DNA of 64,000 bases, from assembly GCA_944326475.1 (NCBI GenBank), contig CALVEC010000008.1, positions 22,160 through 86,159 of the forward strand, in the 5' to 3' direction. The notes beneath the pieces were generated by a model, which did no database searches, was not told where the DNA came from, and was given only the letters and a program-made list of their open reading frames with translations. A program made the position numbers and the translations under genes. Of this stretch, positions 34,346 to 43,322 are shown one piece after another; within the stretch, counting starts at the first letter, position 1; each line of letters opens with the position of its first letter. This DNA comes from Candidatus Gastranaerophilales bacterium. GTDB taxonomy: Bacteria; Cyanobacteriota; Vampirovibrionia; Gastranaerophilales; Gastranaerophilaceae.

Positions 34346-34912
34346 CTATGCTGCAACATCAATATTCTGTTTCAGACTTTCTGCCGGTTCAAGCGGCTGT
34401 GCCTGATTGTTATTCGCCTCATTTGCTTTTTGTTTTGCTTCACGTTTTTCCGCAAACTCTTTAAAGTAGTGAGCCATCGGCGTTGCGCAGAACGGTGTGA
34501 CAACACGCTTGAGGAACACCTGCGTAAAGGCAAGTACAAGCAGAAGGCTGAAACCGCCGCTCGCAAGCTTTCTCATAATCGGGTCAGCAGGTATATGTTT
34601 TCCGAACATAAATCTGTAAACTTTATCCGCATTGTCTTTTACAAAGTTTCCGAGTAAAAGCTGAGTGGATACGTTCATTATGCCGTTTGCAAGGTCAAGA
34701 CCTGCGACAAATTTTCTGTTATGCTCCGGTATCTTTTCATTTTCAAGACTCTGTTTCGTGTAATAAATGCAGTTAACAAGGTCTTTCGTTGTAGTAGAAA
34801 TGATTGCGACCGTAGCAGCCATATCACCTGCACGTTCCGGTATAATTTTTCTGATAAATTTGGAGTTCGCTGCCGTATTCATCATGTTATTTATTATCGG
34901 CTTTATATTCAT
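34346..34912 (-). CDS. Hypothetical membrane protein
   Basis: 188 residues. Helical, with a likely membrane helix near 118-138 (GGFSLLLVLAFTQVFLKRVV) and weaker hydrophobic stretches near 30-50 and 70-90. The C-terminal 45 residues are Gln/Asn/Ala-rich and disordered. AGGAGG precedes the ATG, and the start overlaps the stop of the upstream 510-residue gene (ATGA). The two products probably work together at a membrane. Not recognised. Confidence 0.72.
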   Translation of the reverse strand: MNIKPIINNMMNTAANSKFIRKIIPERAGDMAATVAIISTTTKDLVNCIYYTKQSLENEKIPEHNRKFVAGLDLANGIMNVSTQLLLGNFVKDNADKVYRFMFGKHIPADPIMRKLASGGFSLLLVLAFTQVFLKRVVTPFCATPMAHYFKEFAEKREAKQKANEANNNQAQPLEPAESLKQNIDVAA

Positions 34913-36441
34913 GCTCTAACCTCCTTCTTTTCATCGGGAGTGTTTGTGCGTCCGAGCATGGTCTCAAAACTTCTGAACACATTGCTGCGGGTAAATACAT
35001 CCGGTATTTTTATTTTCGGAGGTGTATAAGGCGGGATAGACTTTTTGTCATGTTCCGCTTTTGCGTGCGTAAGATTTGGGAACCATTCCTCCATAATTCT
35101 CGGATAAGCCCAGTTCAAAAGCCCGCAGGAGAAAGGCAAAATTGCCAGACCGACTACAAGACCGGATTTTTGTTTAAAGTCTGATAAAAATTTCTCTGAT
35201 TGATTTATTCTGGCAGTAAGCCATTTTTTTATTCTTACACTTCTGAGAGCCGTTTCATAAGTCGTGCCGTGTTCTGTTTTAAGGTGGTTAACCAGATGGT
35301 CTTCACGTTTTTTTGATTCAAGTTTTAATCTGATTTTTTCAACAAGAGTTTCAGCTTCAATCTTATTCATCTCTCTGCTGTCGGGCGCAACGGTTTCCGG
35401 TGCATTGTCTCTTAACGCTTCTGCACGTTTCATAATACCGTTCATCAGCTCATCGTTTTTTATATCAATAAGCCGTGCAATCTCATCATTTGTCTTATTT
35501 TCAATCAAAAGCTGACGCTTGTAATCTTTAAGCTCCTTCTGGGCTTTTGCAGCTTCAAGCGAGGTGTAGAGTTTTATTTTTGCGTGAGAGTGCAAAAGTG
35601 CATTTATGTCTCTCATTGCTACTCTGTCCGTGTTCTCGCTTATGTATTTTTTAATCTCTTTTTTGGCTGCTTTATCTATCTCAACGCCTGCTTCTTTGAG
35701 TTTCTTGATATTTTTACCCTTGTCCAAATCCTTTACGCTTTTTATCGAAAGCTCGGAAACGTCGATATTATACTTCTCTCTCATATAAGTCGCAAAGAGT
35801 TCTCTCTGCGCATTTTCAACATCATCCGGCGCAATTAGAAGTCTATCCGGTATTTTACCGTTTTCAAGCTGTCTTGCGAAGAAATCAGGGAACGGGGTTC
35901 CGTTAAGCGCCGCAAGACGTATTTCTTTTAATTGAGACTGAAAAGCCTTGTTCTGTCTGTCACTCACTAATTTATTTCTAAACTCCTGTTTTGAAATCAA
36001 TTTTCCGTCAGTTTCAGGATTAAACAAGTCTTTATATTTTTTGTATTCGTAATTAACTAAATCTTCAAGGTAGGATTTTTGAGGTTTTGCGGACAAATCG
36101 CAGCGGTCTAAATGATAAGTCGTTGCAACCCTGTCGAGCATTTTGTTATACGCATTCATAATCGGCAATTGAAACGCCAGTGTAATTACAGCGGAAATCG
36201 GCTGCCTTGCCGCCGTGTACTCTTTGGTCTGCTTGTCCTCTTTTGCAAGCGGGTTATTAATAATAAAGATAGGAGCAACCCCTGCCGTACCGACTGCAGT
36301 GACCATATTGTTGAGGTTTTCGCCCTGTCCTGTTTTACATTTGACTAAAAACCCCTGCACTCCCCGGCACTTCGCAGCTGCCTCGAGCATTTCCTTTTTT
36401 ATTTGAAAATAATTCCTATTTAGGGTCTGTATCTTTGTCAT
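34909..36441 (-). CDS. Large helical hypothetical protein with hydrophobic segments
   Basis: 510 residues from an ATG at 36441 (AGGAA nine bases upstream; a GTG three codons earlier is worse placed). Hydrophobic segments occur near 47-63 (TAVGTAGVAPIFIIN) and near 440 (GLVVGLAILPFSCGLLNWAY). Between them is a long, highly charged Lys/Glu-rich helical region of about 330 residues, probably coiled coil. It heads a three-gene unit and overlaps the next gene by 4 bp. No family recognised; a membrane-tethered structural role is only a guess. Confidence 0.72.
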   Translation of the reverse strand: MTKIQTLNRNYFQIKKEMLEAAAKCRGVQGFLVKCKTGQGENLNNMVTAVGTAGVAPIFIINNPLAKEDKQTKEYTAARQPISAVITLAFQLPIMNAYNKMLDRVATTYHLDRCDLSAKPQKSYLEDLVNYEYKKYKDLFNPETDGKLISKQEFRNKLVSDRQNKAFQSQLKEIRLAALNGTPFPDFFARQLENGKIPDRLLIAPDDVENAQRELFATYMREKYNIDVSELSIKSVKDLDKGKNIKKLKEAGVEIDKAAKKEIKKYISENTDRVAMRDINALLHSHAKIKLYTSLEAAKAQKELKDYKRQLLIENKTNDEIARLIDIKNDELMNGIMKRAEALRDNAPETVAPDSREMNKIEAETLVEKIRLKLESKKREDHLVNHLKTEHGTTYETALRSVRIKKWLTARINQSEKFLSDFKQKSGLVVGLAILPFSCGLLNWAYPRIMEEWFPNLTHAKAEHDKKSIPPYTPPKIKIPDVFTRSNVFRSFETMLGRTNTPDEKKEVRA

Positions 36442-37003
36442 TTCACACACTTCCTATATATATAAAAAACCAAACATGGAGAAATTTGCGGCATGTATAT
36501 ACTGTTTGTTAAGTTATGTAAACCTGACTTTTATTGTTATTACTACACTTTTAGCATTTTTTATTAAAAAAACAGTAAAAAGTGTAAAGAATTATTACAA
36601 TTTCAGTTCACATGCGTTTTGAAATCTTAACAATGTGGAATAGTACTAATAGAGGAAATAAAAAAAGTTTCAAATTCTCTCTCTCTAATTCCTCTCTAAT
36701 ATGTGGTAAAGTTTTAACCGGCTCAGCCGGTTTTTTTTTGAGGTTTTTGAGGTTTCGTCGGATTTGTAAATCAGAGATACTTTACGTCAGCTCAGGTTAC
36801 AACCTGGGGACACTCCATGTAATCCCCGTTTGGTCTGCGCTTTATTCCCTCTCCCCTTGGGGGAGCGAATTTACGTACGGACGACACGACCAAAGGGCGA
36901 GGGAGAATATTTAAGGAAAATTCTATAGCCTCACCCCAGCCCCTCTGTCTTGACTTTCCTTCTGAAAAAGCAATTTTTTTGTAACACATGTTTTTATAAG
37001 GAT
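36442..37003. repeat. Gene-free interval with a possible small RNA and repeat pieces
   Basis: 562 bp. The first half is very AT-rich and ends in the orphan terminator at 36716. From 36800 there are repeat segments: GGGGACACTCCATGTAATCC (shared with 29191 and 33331), GACGGACGACACGACCAAAGG (shared with 12612), and AGGGCGAGGGAGAATA...AAAATTCTATAGCCTCACCCC, which recurs at 38958-39002 on the other side of the next gene. Confidence 0.65.
36716..36739 (+). terminator. Orphan rho-independent terminator
   Basis: AACCGGC-TCA-GCCGGTT followed by seven further Ts. No plus-strand gene lies upstream (the neighbour at 36441 runs the other way), so it may end an unannotated small RNA starting somewhere in 36480-36650. 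Confidence 0.75.
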
Positions 37004-38803
37004 ATGCTGAAAGTAGGAAGTTTTTTTACACCGCAAATATCTGCAACATACAGTCAATCCGAAAACCAAAAGTATGCAAAGCTAAATCATCTCAATGCTG
37101 ATACTGTATCCTTCGGAGCTATGAAAAAACGCGATTTTGAGGGATTTGACGCGGCATGCGTCAACATGTTCAAAGCACCGATTGAAAAATTTACGCAGAA
37201 ATCTGATTTAACCGACTGGGCGTCAAAAAAACTTGAAGAAAAATACAACCTTGATAATTACAAAGCAATCAACGCAGAAGACGACAAAGAACGTAAAAAG
37301 CGGCTTATTGAATGGAAACTTTATTTAACACAAACAAATGACATTTACAGAACAAACCCTGTTCTGTCGCTCATTATTTTCCATTCGATTACAAAAGACC
37401 TTACATCAGACAACAGAAAGCTGCCTCCGGTATTACAGCCAAGAGTATTAGCTGACACAATGACACAGATTAGTCAAAATCTAAAAAAAGATAAAAACTG
37501 TCAGTTTGATTTTAATAAAATATACAGAAACAAATTAAGACTTTTTGCAATGGGAAGCACAAAAAGACAAACAAGCCCGGAAGCGGTTACAAAGTGGGTT
37601 AAAATTCCGTCGTATTACAATGACCCTGACAATTTTGAAAAGAATGTAAAACGGTTAAAAATGCTTTCTCATGACAGTTGGTGCACAAAGAGTTTTAATG
37701 CGGAGCCGTATCTCAGAAAAGGCGATTTTTATATTTATCTTGAAAAAGGGCAGCCCAAAGCAGCTATAAGGATGGTCGGAGAGGAAATCCAAGAGATTCA
37801 GGGCGAAAAAAATAACGGCATTGTGCCGTGGCAGTATGCAGAAATAATTTCCTGCTTTATCAAAGAAAAAGGGCTTGACGACTACAAAGTAAAGGACAAT
37901 ATTCATGAGGCAAAAGCAAAAGAACTCAGCATTAAAAAACTAAAACATCTCTCAGAAACAACAGACGAACCGACGCCAAAACAAATTTTTTCAGCAATGG
38001 GAATACTTGAAGAAATAAATGAGGACGGCACATATACATTGTCGCATTTTGGTGATTTTGATGAGGATTATCCGATACAGTATTTGAAAATTGACCAAAA
38101 TAAACTCTTTGAAAATGTATCAAAAATATCAGGCAATGCAGTATTTGGAAATGCGGATGTAACTGATTTAAAAAATCTTGAATACATTGGAGGAGACGCT
38201 GATTTTGAAGGTTCCAAAGTCAAAACGACGCCAAAACTAAAGATAATAGGAAAAGATGCAAATTTTTCAAATTCTCTTATCGAAAATATTGACTCGCTTG
38301 AAAAAATCGGAGGAAACTGCTATCTTTTTAACTCAAAGCTGAAAAGCTTAGGTAAAGTCAAAATGATAAGCGGCAACTTTACTGCTGTTAACACACCTTT
38401 AGAAAGCCTCGGGGAGTTAATGTCAGTGAAAGGCGATTTCTTGTTGACAAAAGTACCCTTAAAATCGCCGGGAAATCTGCAATTTATCGGCGGAAACTTC
38501 GGCGTCAAAGACAGTATTACAACCCTCGGCAAAATTAAAACTATAAAAGGAAATGCGGATTTAGCCGGAATAAAAGATATAGGGGATTTGAAGAATATCG
38601 GAGGCAATGCAAGTTTTGCCAATTCTGAAATCAATGACACAAAAAATCTTGAAAAAATAGGAAAAATCGCTGATTTTAGAAACTCAAAAGTTAAATCAAT
38701 TCCTAATCTCAAATATGTCGGACAAAATGTCTGGGTCGACAAAGACATAGAATTGGATTTTTCACAGGTAGAAATCGACGGAAAAATTTTTTCAATAGGT
38801 TAA
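37004..38803 (+). CDS. Large repeat protein with ~20-residue IGGN-type repeats
   Basis: 599 residues from an ATG preceded by AAGGAT (a frame opening 18 codons upstream lacks support). The N-terminal ~40 residues are disordered and carry TVSFGAMKKRDFEGF, the Ser-Phe-Gly motif. Residues 50-370 form an unassigned globular part with GDFYIYLEKGQPKAAIR. From about 385 to the end, eleven repeats of ~20 residues start with a [IV]-x-G-[ND] step (IGGDADF, IGKDANF, IGGNCYL, IGGNFGV) and contain a Leu/Ile ladder, suggesting a solenoid of beta-helix or leucine-rich type. No signal peptide. The gene is bracketed by related intergenic repeats. A binding or effector role is speculation. Confidence 0.75.
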   Translation: MLKVGSFFTPQISATYSQSENQKYAKLNHLNADTVSFGAMKKRDFEGFDAACVNMFKAPIEKFTQKSDLTDWASKKLEEKYNLDNYKAINAEDDKERKKRLIEWKLYLTQTNDIYRTNPVLSLIIFHSITKDLTSDNRKLPPVLQPRVLADTMTQISQNLKKDKNCQFDFNKIYRNKLRLFAMGSTKRQTSPEAVTKWVKIPSYYNDPDNFEKNVKRLKMLSHDSWCTKSFNAEPYLRKGDFYIYLEKGQPKAAIRMVGEEIQEIQGEKNNGIVPWQYAEIISCFIKEKGLDDYKVKDNIHEAKAKELSIKKLKHLSETTDEPTPKQIFSAMGILEEINEDGTYTLSHFGDFDEDYPIQYLKIDQNKLFENVSKISGNAVFGNADVTDLKNLEYIGGDADFEGSKVKTTPKLKIIGKDANFSNSLIENIDSLEKIGGNCYLFNSKLKSLGKVKMISGNFTAVNTPLESLGELMSVKGDFLLTKVPLKSPGNLQFIGGNFGVKDSITTLGKIKTIKGNADLAGIKDIGDLKNIGGNASFANSEINDTKNLEKIGKIADFRNSKVKSIPNLKYVGQNVWVDKDIELDFSQVEIDGKIFSIG

Positions 38804-38804
38804 T

Positions 38805-38902
38805 TCTTACACACTTCGCGTTTTGCGCTGAGCGCCGCGCCGGTAAGATGCTGAACATGGAAATATTGAAGCGGACACAAACGCCGGTCGCTTCAGCATG
38901 AC
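38805..38902 (-). repeat. 151-bp element, 5'-truncated copy
   Basis: Runs from CTTACACACTTCGCGTTTTG to the terminal repeat CGCTTCAGCATGAC. The first ~50 bp of the element are missing at the junction with the repeat-protein gene. Confidence 0.82.
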
Positions 38903-38934
38903 AGTTTGTTTTAAGAGAAAAGTACATCATGCTA

Positions 38935-39080
38935 ACCCTCACCCCAGCCCTCTGTCTAAAGGGCGAGGGAGAATAATTAAGAAAATTCTATAGCCTCACC
39001 CCGTTCGTAGAGTGGCACAGATTAAACCCTCCCCCACCGGGGAGCGGGGGGACAAACCAAGTATGCCCAACCTGCTTTGC
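38935..39080. repeat. C-rich repeat cluster
   Basis: CCTCACCCCAGCCCTCTGTC and AAAATTCTATAGCCTCACCCC match pieces at 36895-36950. CCCTCCCCCACCGGGGAG is another palindrome. Together with the truncated 151-bp copy it fills the 313-bp gap before the nucleotidyltransferase gene. Confidence 0.6.
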
Positions 39081-39117
39081 TCCCTCTTGGTTGAGAAGGT
39101 AGAAGAACGGATTTTCT

Positions 39118-39912
39118 TCAAAAATTTTGAACACACTTCCTAATATTTTCCGTCAATTTTTCAGCCGCAGCAAGGCGCTGTTCAACATCCCCCAAAGCCA
39201 GCGCATTTACGTCTTGCTCAAAATTTTCAGGAAGTATTTTGCAGTGTTTTTTTGCATACTCAACAAGCTTTTTCTCGCCGGGGTGCAGGAGCTTGTTCAT
39301 CGCAAAAATTATATCAAAATAACTCGCAAGAAAAGCGGCACTTCTGTGGTTTACGCTAACATAATCGCCCCTTTCAACCGCTGTTTTTAACTGGTCATAA
39401 TACGAAAACATTACATCTTTTAAGTAATTAAAATTCTTTGTGACAATATTTTTTGCAAGCAGCTCGGGAAAGGACCGGCGCGTTTTCTCCTGCAAATTCT
39501 TAAACCAGCCGTCTCTGTCAAAAAGTATTTTCGAGATATTGACGTTATAAACAAAACAGGTTGTGTACCCGAGAGAAGCATTGCAGCCCTCCCAGACCCA
39601 TCTGATATTCCCCTCAATACTTTCTAAAGAACGGTACATAATATCTATGGGCTTTCCTGTTTCTTTTAGGTAATAGACGTCGCCTGTTTCAAAATAGTGG
39701 TTGTCGATTTCAGGCTTGTCAGAGTATTTTAGTGCAATCTTTTTTCTTTCGTCAACATCAGGCTCTTTTGTGCAATAAATATAGATATCATAATCAGAAC
39801 TGTTGTCTTCAGTCTTTCCGGTAGAAGAACCGCTGATTACGACAGCTTTGACCTCGTCGAATTTCTTGTAATCCCCGACCGTGCTTATTAGAAGTTCTTC
39901 ATTTTTAGTCAT
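39118..39912 (-). CDS. Nucleotidyltransferase-fold protein (DUF4037-like)
   Basis: 264 residues. The pol-beta nucleotidyltransferase signature is complete: GSSTG at 28-32 and SDYDIYIY at 39-46 with metal-binding D40 and D42; a third acidic residue is likely in KPIDIMY near residue 88. The C-terminal 150 residues are helical, in the style of DUF4037. Such proteins transfer nucleotides to small molecules or proteins; the substrate is unknown. Its ATG directly follows the stop of the TPR gene (TAAATG), tying it to a membrane TPR protein and a membrane beta-propeller-like protein. Confidence 0.8.
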   Translation of the reverse strand: MTKNEELLISTVGDYKKFDEVKAVVISGSSTGKTEDNSSDYDIYIYCTKEPDVDERKKIALKYSDKPEIDNHYFETGDVYYLKETGKPIDIMYRSLESIEGNIRWVWEGCNASLGYTTCFVYNVNISKILFDRDGWFKNLQEKTRRSFPELLAKNIVTKNFNYLKDVMFSYYDQLKTAVERGDYVSVNHRSAAFLASYFDIIFAMNKLLHPGEKKLVEYAKKHCKILPENFEQDVNALALGDVEQRLAAAEKLTENIRKCVQNF

Positions 39913-40830
39913 TTAGTCTGCCTCCTTTAATAAATCAGCATACATTTTTTTCTTCTCGTCATACCAGTGTTCGGGTTTTGAAAGTTCGAGAAAGTCATTA
40001 TAATTTTCGTATCTCTCATACATTCCGCAAAGTTTTGCCGCACTTTTCCAGTCAGCTTTTGAAAGATTAATTTTCCCGAGGTCATTGTACACATAAGCCC
40101 GATAAGCAAAAGTATGACAATTTTTATCTCCGTCTTTTATAAGTTCATTAAGTATTTTCAAAGCCTCAAGCGGTTTTCCGCTTCGTCTGTATATTTCTGC
40201 TTTGTATCGTTTTGCAGCGGATTGTTTTTTTATGTATTGAAGTGCATTCATTGCGCCTTCATAATCTTTATTTAACATGTACATAGTTACATAGACTTCA
40301 CCCGCGCCACGGCTTAAGAGCGGGCTGTGTCCGTATACATAAATAGCTTCTTCATACTTTCCAAGCGCCATATATGTTTCATAAAGAGCTACGCAGCCGA
40401 AGGAAGTTCTCTGGGTACAGCTTTTATTACCGTAATAAAAAATATCGTCAAGGAGTTTGGGAATTTCCTTTTCGCTTGAATACGCGCCGTTATCTAAATT
40501 CATTTTTGCAATAAAAGCATTCCAGCCGATTATATCAGCTTTATGACTCTCGCGTAAAGAAATCTTGTAAGCAAAATCGAGTATTCCTCTTTTTTCAGCA
40601 AGATTTCCGCCTGCAACATATACATATAAATAACCCGGCAGCACGTAATAAAAATTACACGCCAAAAAGAGCGTGATAATAATCGACGGAACAAGAATCC
40701 ACTTCTTTTTCGTAACTTTATACAGAAAATAACCTGCCGCAATAATTATAGGCACAAGAACAACTGACACCAGTCCGAGAAGAAATAAAATTAAATCAAT
40801 ATAAAAAGAAAATGCTTCATAAAAACTCAT
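39913..40830 (-). CDS. Membrane-anchored TPR-like protein
   Basis: 305 residues. Two N-terminal membrane helices (about 10-37 and 44-66) are followed by a soluble helical region with degenerate tetratricopeptide pairs (ALYETYMALGKYEEAIYVYG, YRRSGKPLEALKILNELIKD, YRAYVYNDLGKINLSKADW). GGAGAG precedes the ATG. It starts 9 nt after the beta-propeller-like gene and abuts the nucleotidyltransferase gene. Probably a scaffold. Topology and partners are inferred. Confidence 0.75.
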   Translation of the reverse strand: MSFYEAFSFYIDLILFLLGLVSVVLVPIIIAAGYFLYKVTKKKWILVPSIIITLFLACNFYYVLPGYLYVYVAGGNLAEKRGILDFAYKISLRESHKADIIGWNAFIAKMNLDNGAYSSEKEIPKLLDDIFYYGNKSCTQRTSFGCVALYETYMALGKYEEAIYVYGHSPLLSRGAGEVYVTMYMLNKDYEGAMNALQYIKKQSAAKRYKAEIYRRSGKPLEALKILNELIKDGDKNCHTFAYRAYVYNDLGKINLSKADWKSAAKLCGMYERYENYNDFLELSKPEHWYDEKKKMYADLLKEAD

Positions 40831-40839
40831 TTTACTCTC

Positions 40840-42402
40840 CTAATCTTTTACCTTAATAATTTGTGCATATCTGTTAGGCAGCAATCCTCTAGTGTATTTG
40901 CCCGGAAGACCTGCAATATCATCACTTCCTCCGCCCGCAACCAGAAACATCTTGTCATCAAGCTGAACAATTGAAGAAAGATAATGAGGATATCTAAAGG
41001 TCGGACCGGGTCTTACCGTATTTTTTTCATAATCATAGATAAGTGTTTTTTTGCAAACACCGTTGTAATTTCTTTGATAAGGATATACAAAAAACTTATC
41101 GCCGCAGGTTAAAAGAAATTCTGACGGGCTGATTTTAATTGATTTTACGTTTCCGGAGAATGTGCTATCCAGATAGATGTTAAAGGTTTTTTGCAGCTCT
41201 TTATCAAGCATGTACATTCCGACTTTATATTTTCCCGATTCAAAACTTTTTGTTTTAACAAATTCGTTAGTTTTGTTATTTAGATAATAAGAGGAGTCTT
41301 TATTTATAAACAGTATATCCCCGCCGGGCAGTTCAACGTCGAAAACATTATCTTTCAGATATTTTGAATCACGTGCAACAAATATATTTTTTGCAGGGTC
41401 GTAGATTTCTATATGATCCCATTTATTTACACAGCGGAAATAATTTTTCGCATCGCAATTTCTAACAGGAAGCACTATTTTCCCGCTTTTGTAAACCTTA
41501 ATATCCTGAGGTATCGGGTAGAATTTTAGTTTTTGTGCAAACTCCGGGAGCTTTGTAAAGCTAAAAGACTCTAAATCCATTAAATATGCCTGTTCAGCTT
41601 TCTTTAGCGGAGCTTCTTCGTTTCTTCCTCTTTTAATATCGTAATTTTTAATCCCGTTTTTATTGGTTAAAACAAGAAGCTTGTTTTTATCATACTGATT
41701 TATATAATACAAATCTGAGTTCAGCGGCTTGTAGAACTCATTAAAAATATTTTTATCAGTTTTTTCAAATTTTCCGGATTCCATATCGAAAAATTCTACC
41801 GGCTCCGAGTCCGAAAGAATGACAACAGTATCACCATTACCGGAAAAAACATCAGAATTTTTCATGGCAGACGGATTTTTTGCTTTTACAAATTTTTTCT
41901 TTTCTATATCGTAAATTCCCGCATGTTTTTTAATATTTTTATATACAAATTTTTCAAAGTTTTGACACGTCTCATTTAACACTGAATCACTCATTATAGA
42001 ATTGAATATGCAAAAAGGCTTATTCAGAACACCGCAAGCATAGAGATAAACGTCGTTAAACAAGACAAGAACTTTACCGCTATTTAGCTTTATCGCAGTT
42101 GTTTGTGAATTTACAGGATAGGGCAATTTTGCACCGCGGTATATACACACATCCTTTCCTGCACACACAATTGCCGGATGATTCAACAGTGAACCAAAAA
42201 CGCCAAAAACACACCATAAAAAAATAATCAAAATTACAACTGACACGAAAAAACGTCTGATTCGCAGTTTTATTTGCAAATCATGATATATTTTTTTTAA
42301 AAGGCTTCTGCCGCGTGTCGCTTCTTCTTTAGGAGGAAGTTCTTTTCCCCAGATTTTAGTCCATAAATTTGTACAAAATTTAAAGAAAATATTTTTATCC
42401 AA
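40840..42402 (-). CDS. Single-pass membrane protein with kelch/beta-propeller-like outer domain
   Basis: About 520 residues from a TTG codon chosen because AGGAG lies six bases upstream; the longer frame to 42471 has only weak sites. A cytoplasmic ~50-residue part is followed by one strong membrane helix (FVSVVILIIFLWCVFGVFG). A ~440-residue domain then has repeated strand-turn units such as KVLVLFNDVYLYACG, KIVLPVRNC, DIEIYDPAKNIF-like sequence and a late MFLVAGGGSDDIAG, reminiscent of kelch/galactose-oxidase propellers. It carries paired Cys residues, compatible with an extracytoplasmic location. First gene of the three-gene operon. No specific family is recognised. Confidence 0.72.
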   Translation of the reverse strand: MDKNIFFKFCTNLWTKIWGKELPPKEEATRGRSLLKKIYHDLQIKLRIRRFFVSVVILIIFLWCVFGVFGSLLNHPAIVCAGKDVCIYRGAKLPYPVNSQTTAIKLNSGKVLVLFNDVYLYACGVLNKPFCIFNSIMSDSVLNETCQNFEKFVYKNIKKHAGIYDIEKKKFVKAKNPSAMKNSDVFSGNGDTVVILSDSEPVEFFDMESGKFEKTDKNIFNEFYKPLNSDLYYINQYDKNKLLVLTNKNGIKNYDIKRGRNEEAPLKKAEQAYLMDLESFSFTKLPEFAQKLKFYPIPQDIKVYKSGKIVLPVRNCDAKNYFRCVNKWDHIEIYDPAKNIFVARDSKYLKDNVFDVELPGGDILFINKDSSYYLNNKTNEFVKTKSFESGKYKVGMYMLDKELQKTFNIYLDSTFSGNVKSIKISPSEFLLTCGDKFFVYPYQRNYNGVCKKTLIYDYEKNTVRPGPTFRYPHYLSSIVQLDDKMFLVAGGGSDDIAGLPGKYTRGLLPNRYAQIIKVKD

Positions 42403-42508
42403 TATAAACTCCTGATTTTTTAAACTATTCATATAATATTTGAGATTCACGGCATTTAAAATACAGTACATGCGGTATTTCCAGATAAAAAAGACGCCTG
42501 AGTGTGCT

Positions 42509-42722
42509 ATATGATGTCTGTGACATCGCTTTTAGAAGTGGTACACTGAGTGCGAGTGCACCGACCATGACATTTTACACTCTGCCGAAGAAACAATTAA
42601 GTATTGTTTCTGAGAAGGTGACCCCATGTACTTGTTGATTGTGCCGGTATTAAAAAAACAAAGGTTGAACTTATTTTATGCACAAGTTCAATAAGTTATC
42701 GGGGTCAGTTGACTATATGAAA
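42509..42722 (+). repeat. Interspersed repeat family B, copy 2 (longest)
   Basis: Contains both the CACTCTGCCGAAGAAACAAT block and the GGTGACCCCATGTACTTGTT block, and ends GGGGTCAGTTGACTATATGA. Includes TTGAACTT / AAGTTCAA hairpin arms. Occupies most of the 413-bp gap 42403-42816, which otherwise shows no gene. Confidence 0.85.
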
Positions 42723-42816
42723 AAATTTGTAAATAATTGTAAATATTCTTCCAAAATTCCTAAAGATTCACGCGCAGACTGCCGATACAAATAATATAAG
42801 AAACGGAGAATGGCAG

Positions 42817-43254
42817 ATGAACGTAACAGATTTTGTAAACCTTGTGATAAACTCACTAAAAATCACCGGCAAAGGTACGGGTGCAATTAAAGACAATGAA
42901 GACGGAACCCAGAGCGCAGTAATTTTGACATTCAAAGAACCGCTGCAAGGCGACGTACTTGATTTTGGAAACGGCACGACATCTGACATTACCGATGTAA
43001 AACCGCAGACAAAACCTGCTCCCGACAAGGCAGAGCAGCAGCAAACTCCAAACCACATAGTCTCAATGGAAGATTTGAACACAAACTACTATGAAAACTC
43101 AATAAAAGAACAAGCGCAGGAAGAAGTAAAAAATGAGCAGCAAAACACCGGGAATAACTCATCCGCTGATAGCTGGCTCGGAAATATTGTCGACAGTTTA
43201 ATGAACTTTTTCACAAGCTTGATAGAAATGCTTTTCGGAAAAGCCGCTAACTGA
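42817..43254 (+). CDS. Hypothetical protein with C-terminal amphipathic helix
   Basis: 145 residues. GGAG eight bases upstream supports the ATG. Residues 1-70 form a small domain (NVTDFVNLVINSLKITGKG, SAVILTFKEPL). Residues 70-115 are a Pro/Gln/Asn-rich linker. The end, SWLGNIVDSLMNFFTSLIEM, is hydrophobic and may contact a membrane. A single-gene unit ending in a terminator. Not recognised. Confidence 0.7.
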   Translation: MNVTDFVNLVINSLKITGKGTGAIKDNEDGTQSAVILTFKEPLQGDVLDFGNGTTSDITDVKPQTKPAPDKAEQQQTPNHIVSMEDLNTNYYENSIKEQAQEEVKNEQQNTGNNSSADSWLGNIVDSLMNFFTSLIEMLFGKAAN

Positions 43255-43280
43255 TTGAGACTGCGCAGCAGATTTGAATA

Positions 43281-43312
43281 AAGCCCTGATTTATTTTAAT
43301 CAGGGCTTATAT
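43281..43312. terminator. Bidirectional terminator between the hypothetical gene and nifS
   Basis: AAGCCCTGATT pairs with AATCAGGGCTT around a six-base loop, with a T-rich tail on the plus strand, in the 68-bp convergent gap. Confidence 0.8.
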
Positions 43313-43322
43313 TTTTATCTCA

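Noticed and set aside
36612..36914. 100-codon ORF upstream of the repeat-protein gene
   Set aside because: It reads through a strong terminator hairpin and several repeat fragments and has no ribosome-binding site.
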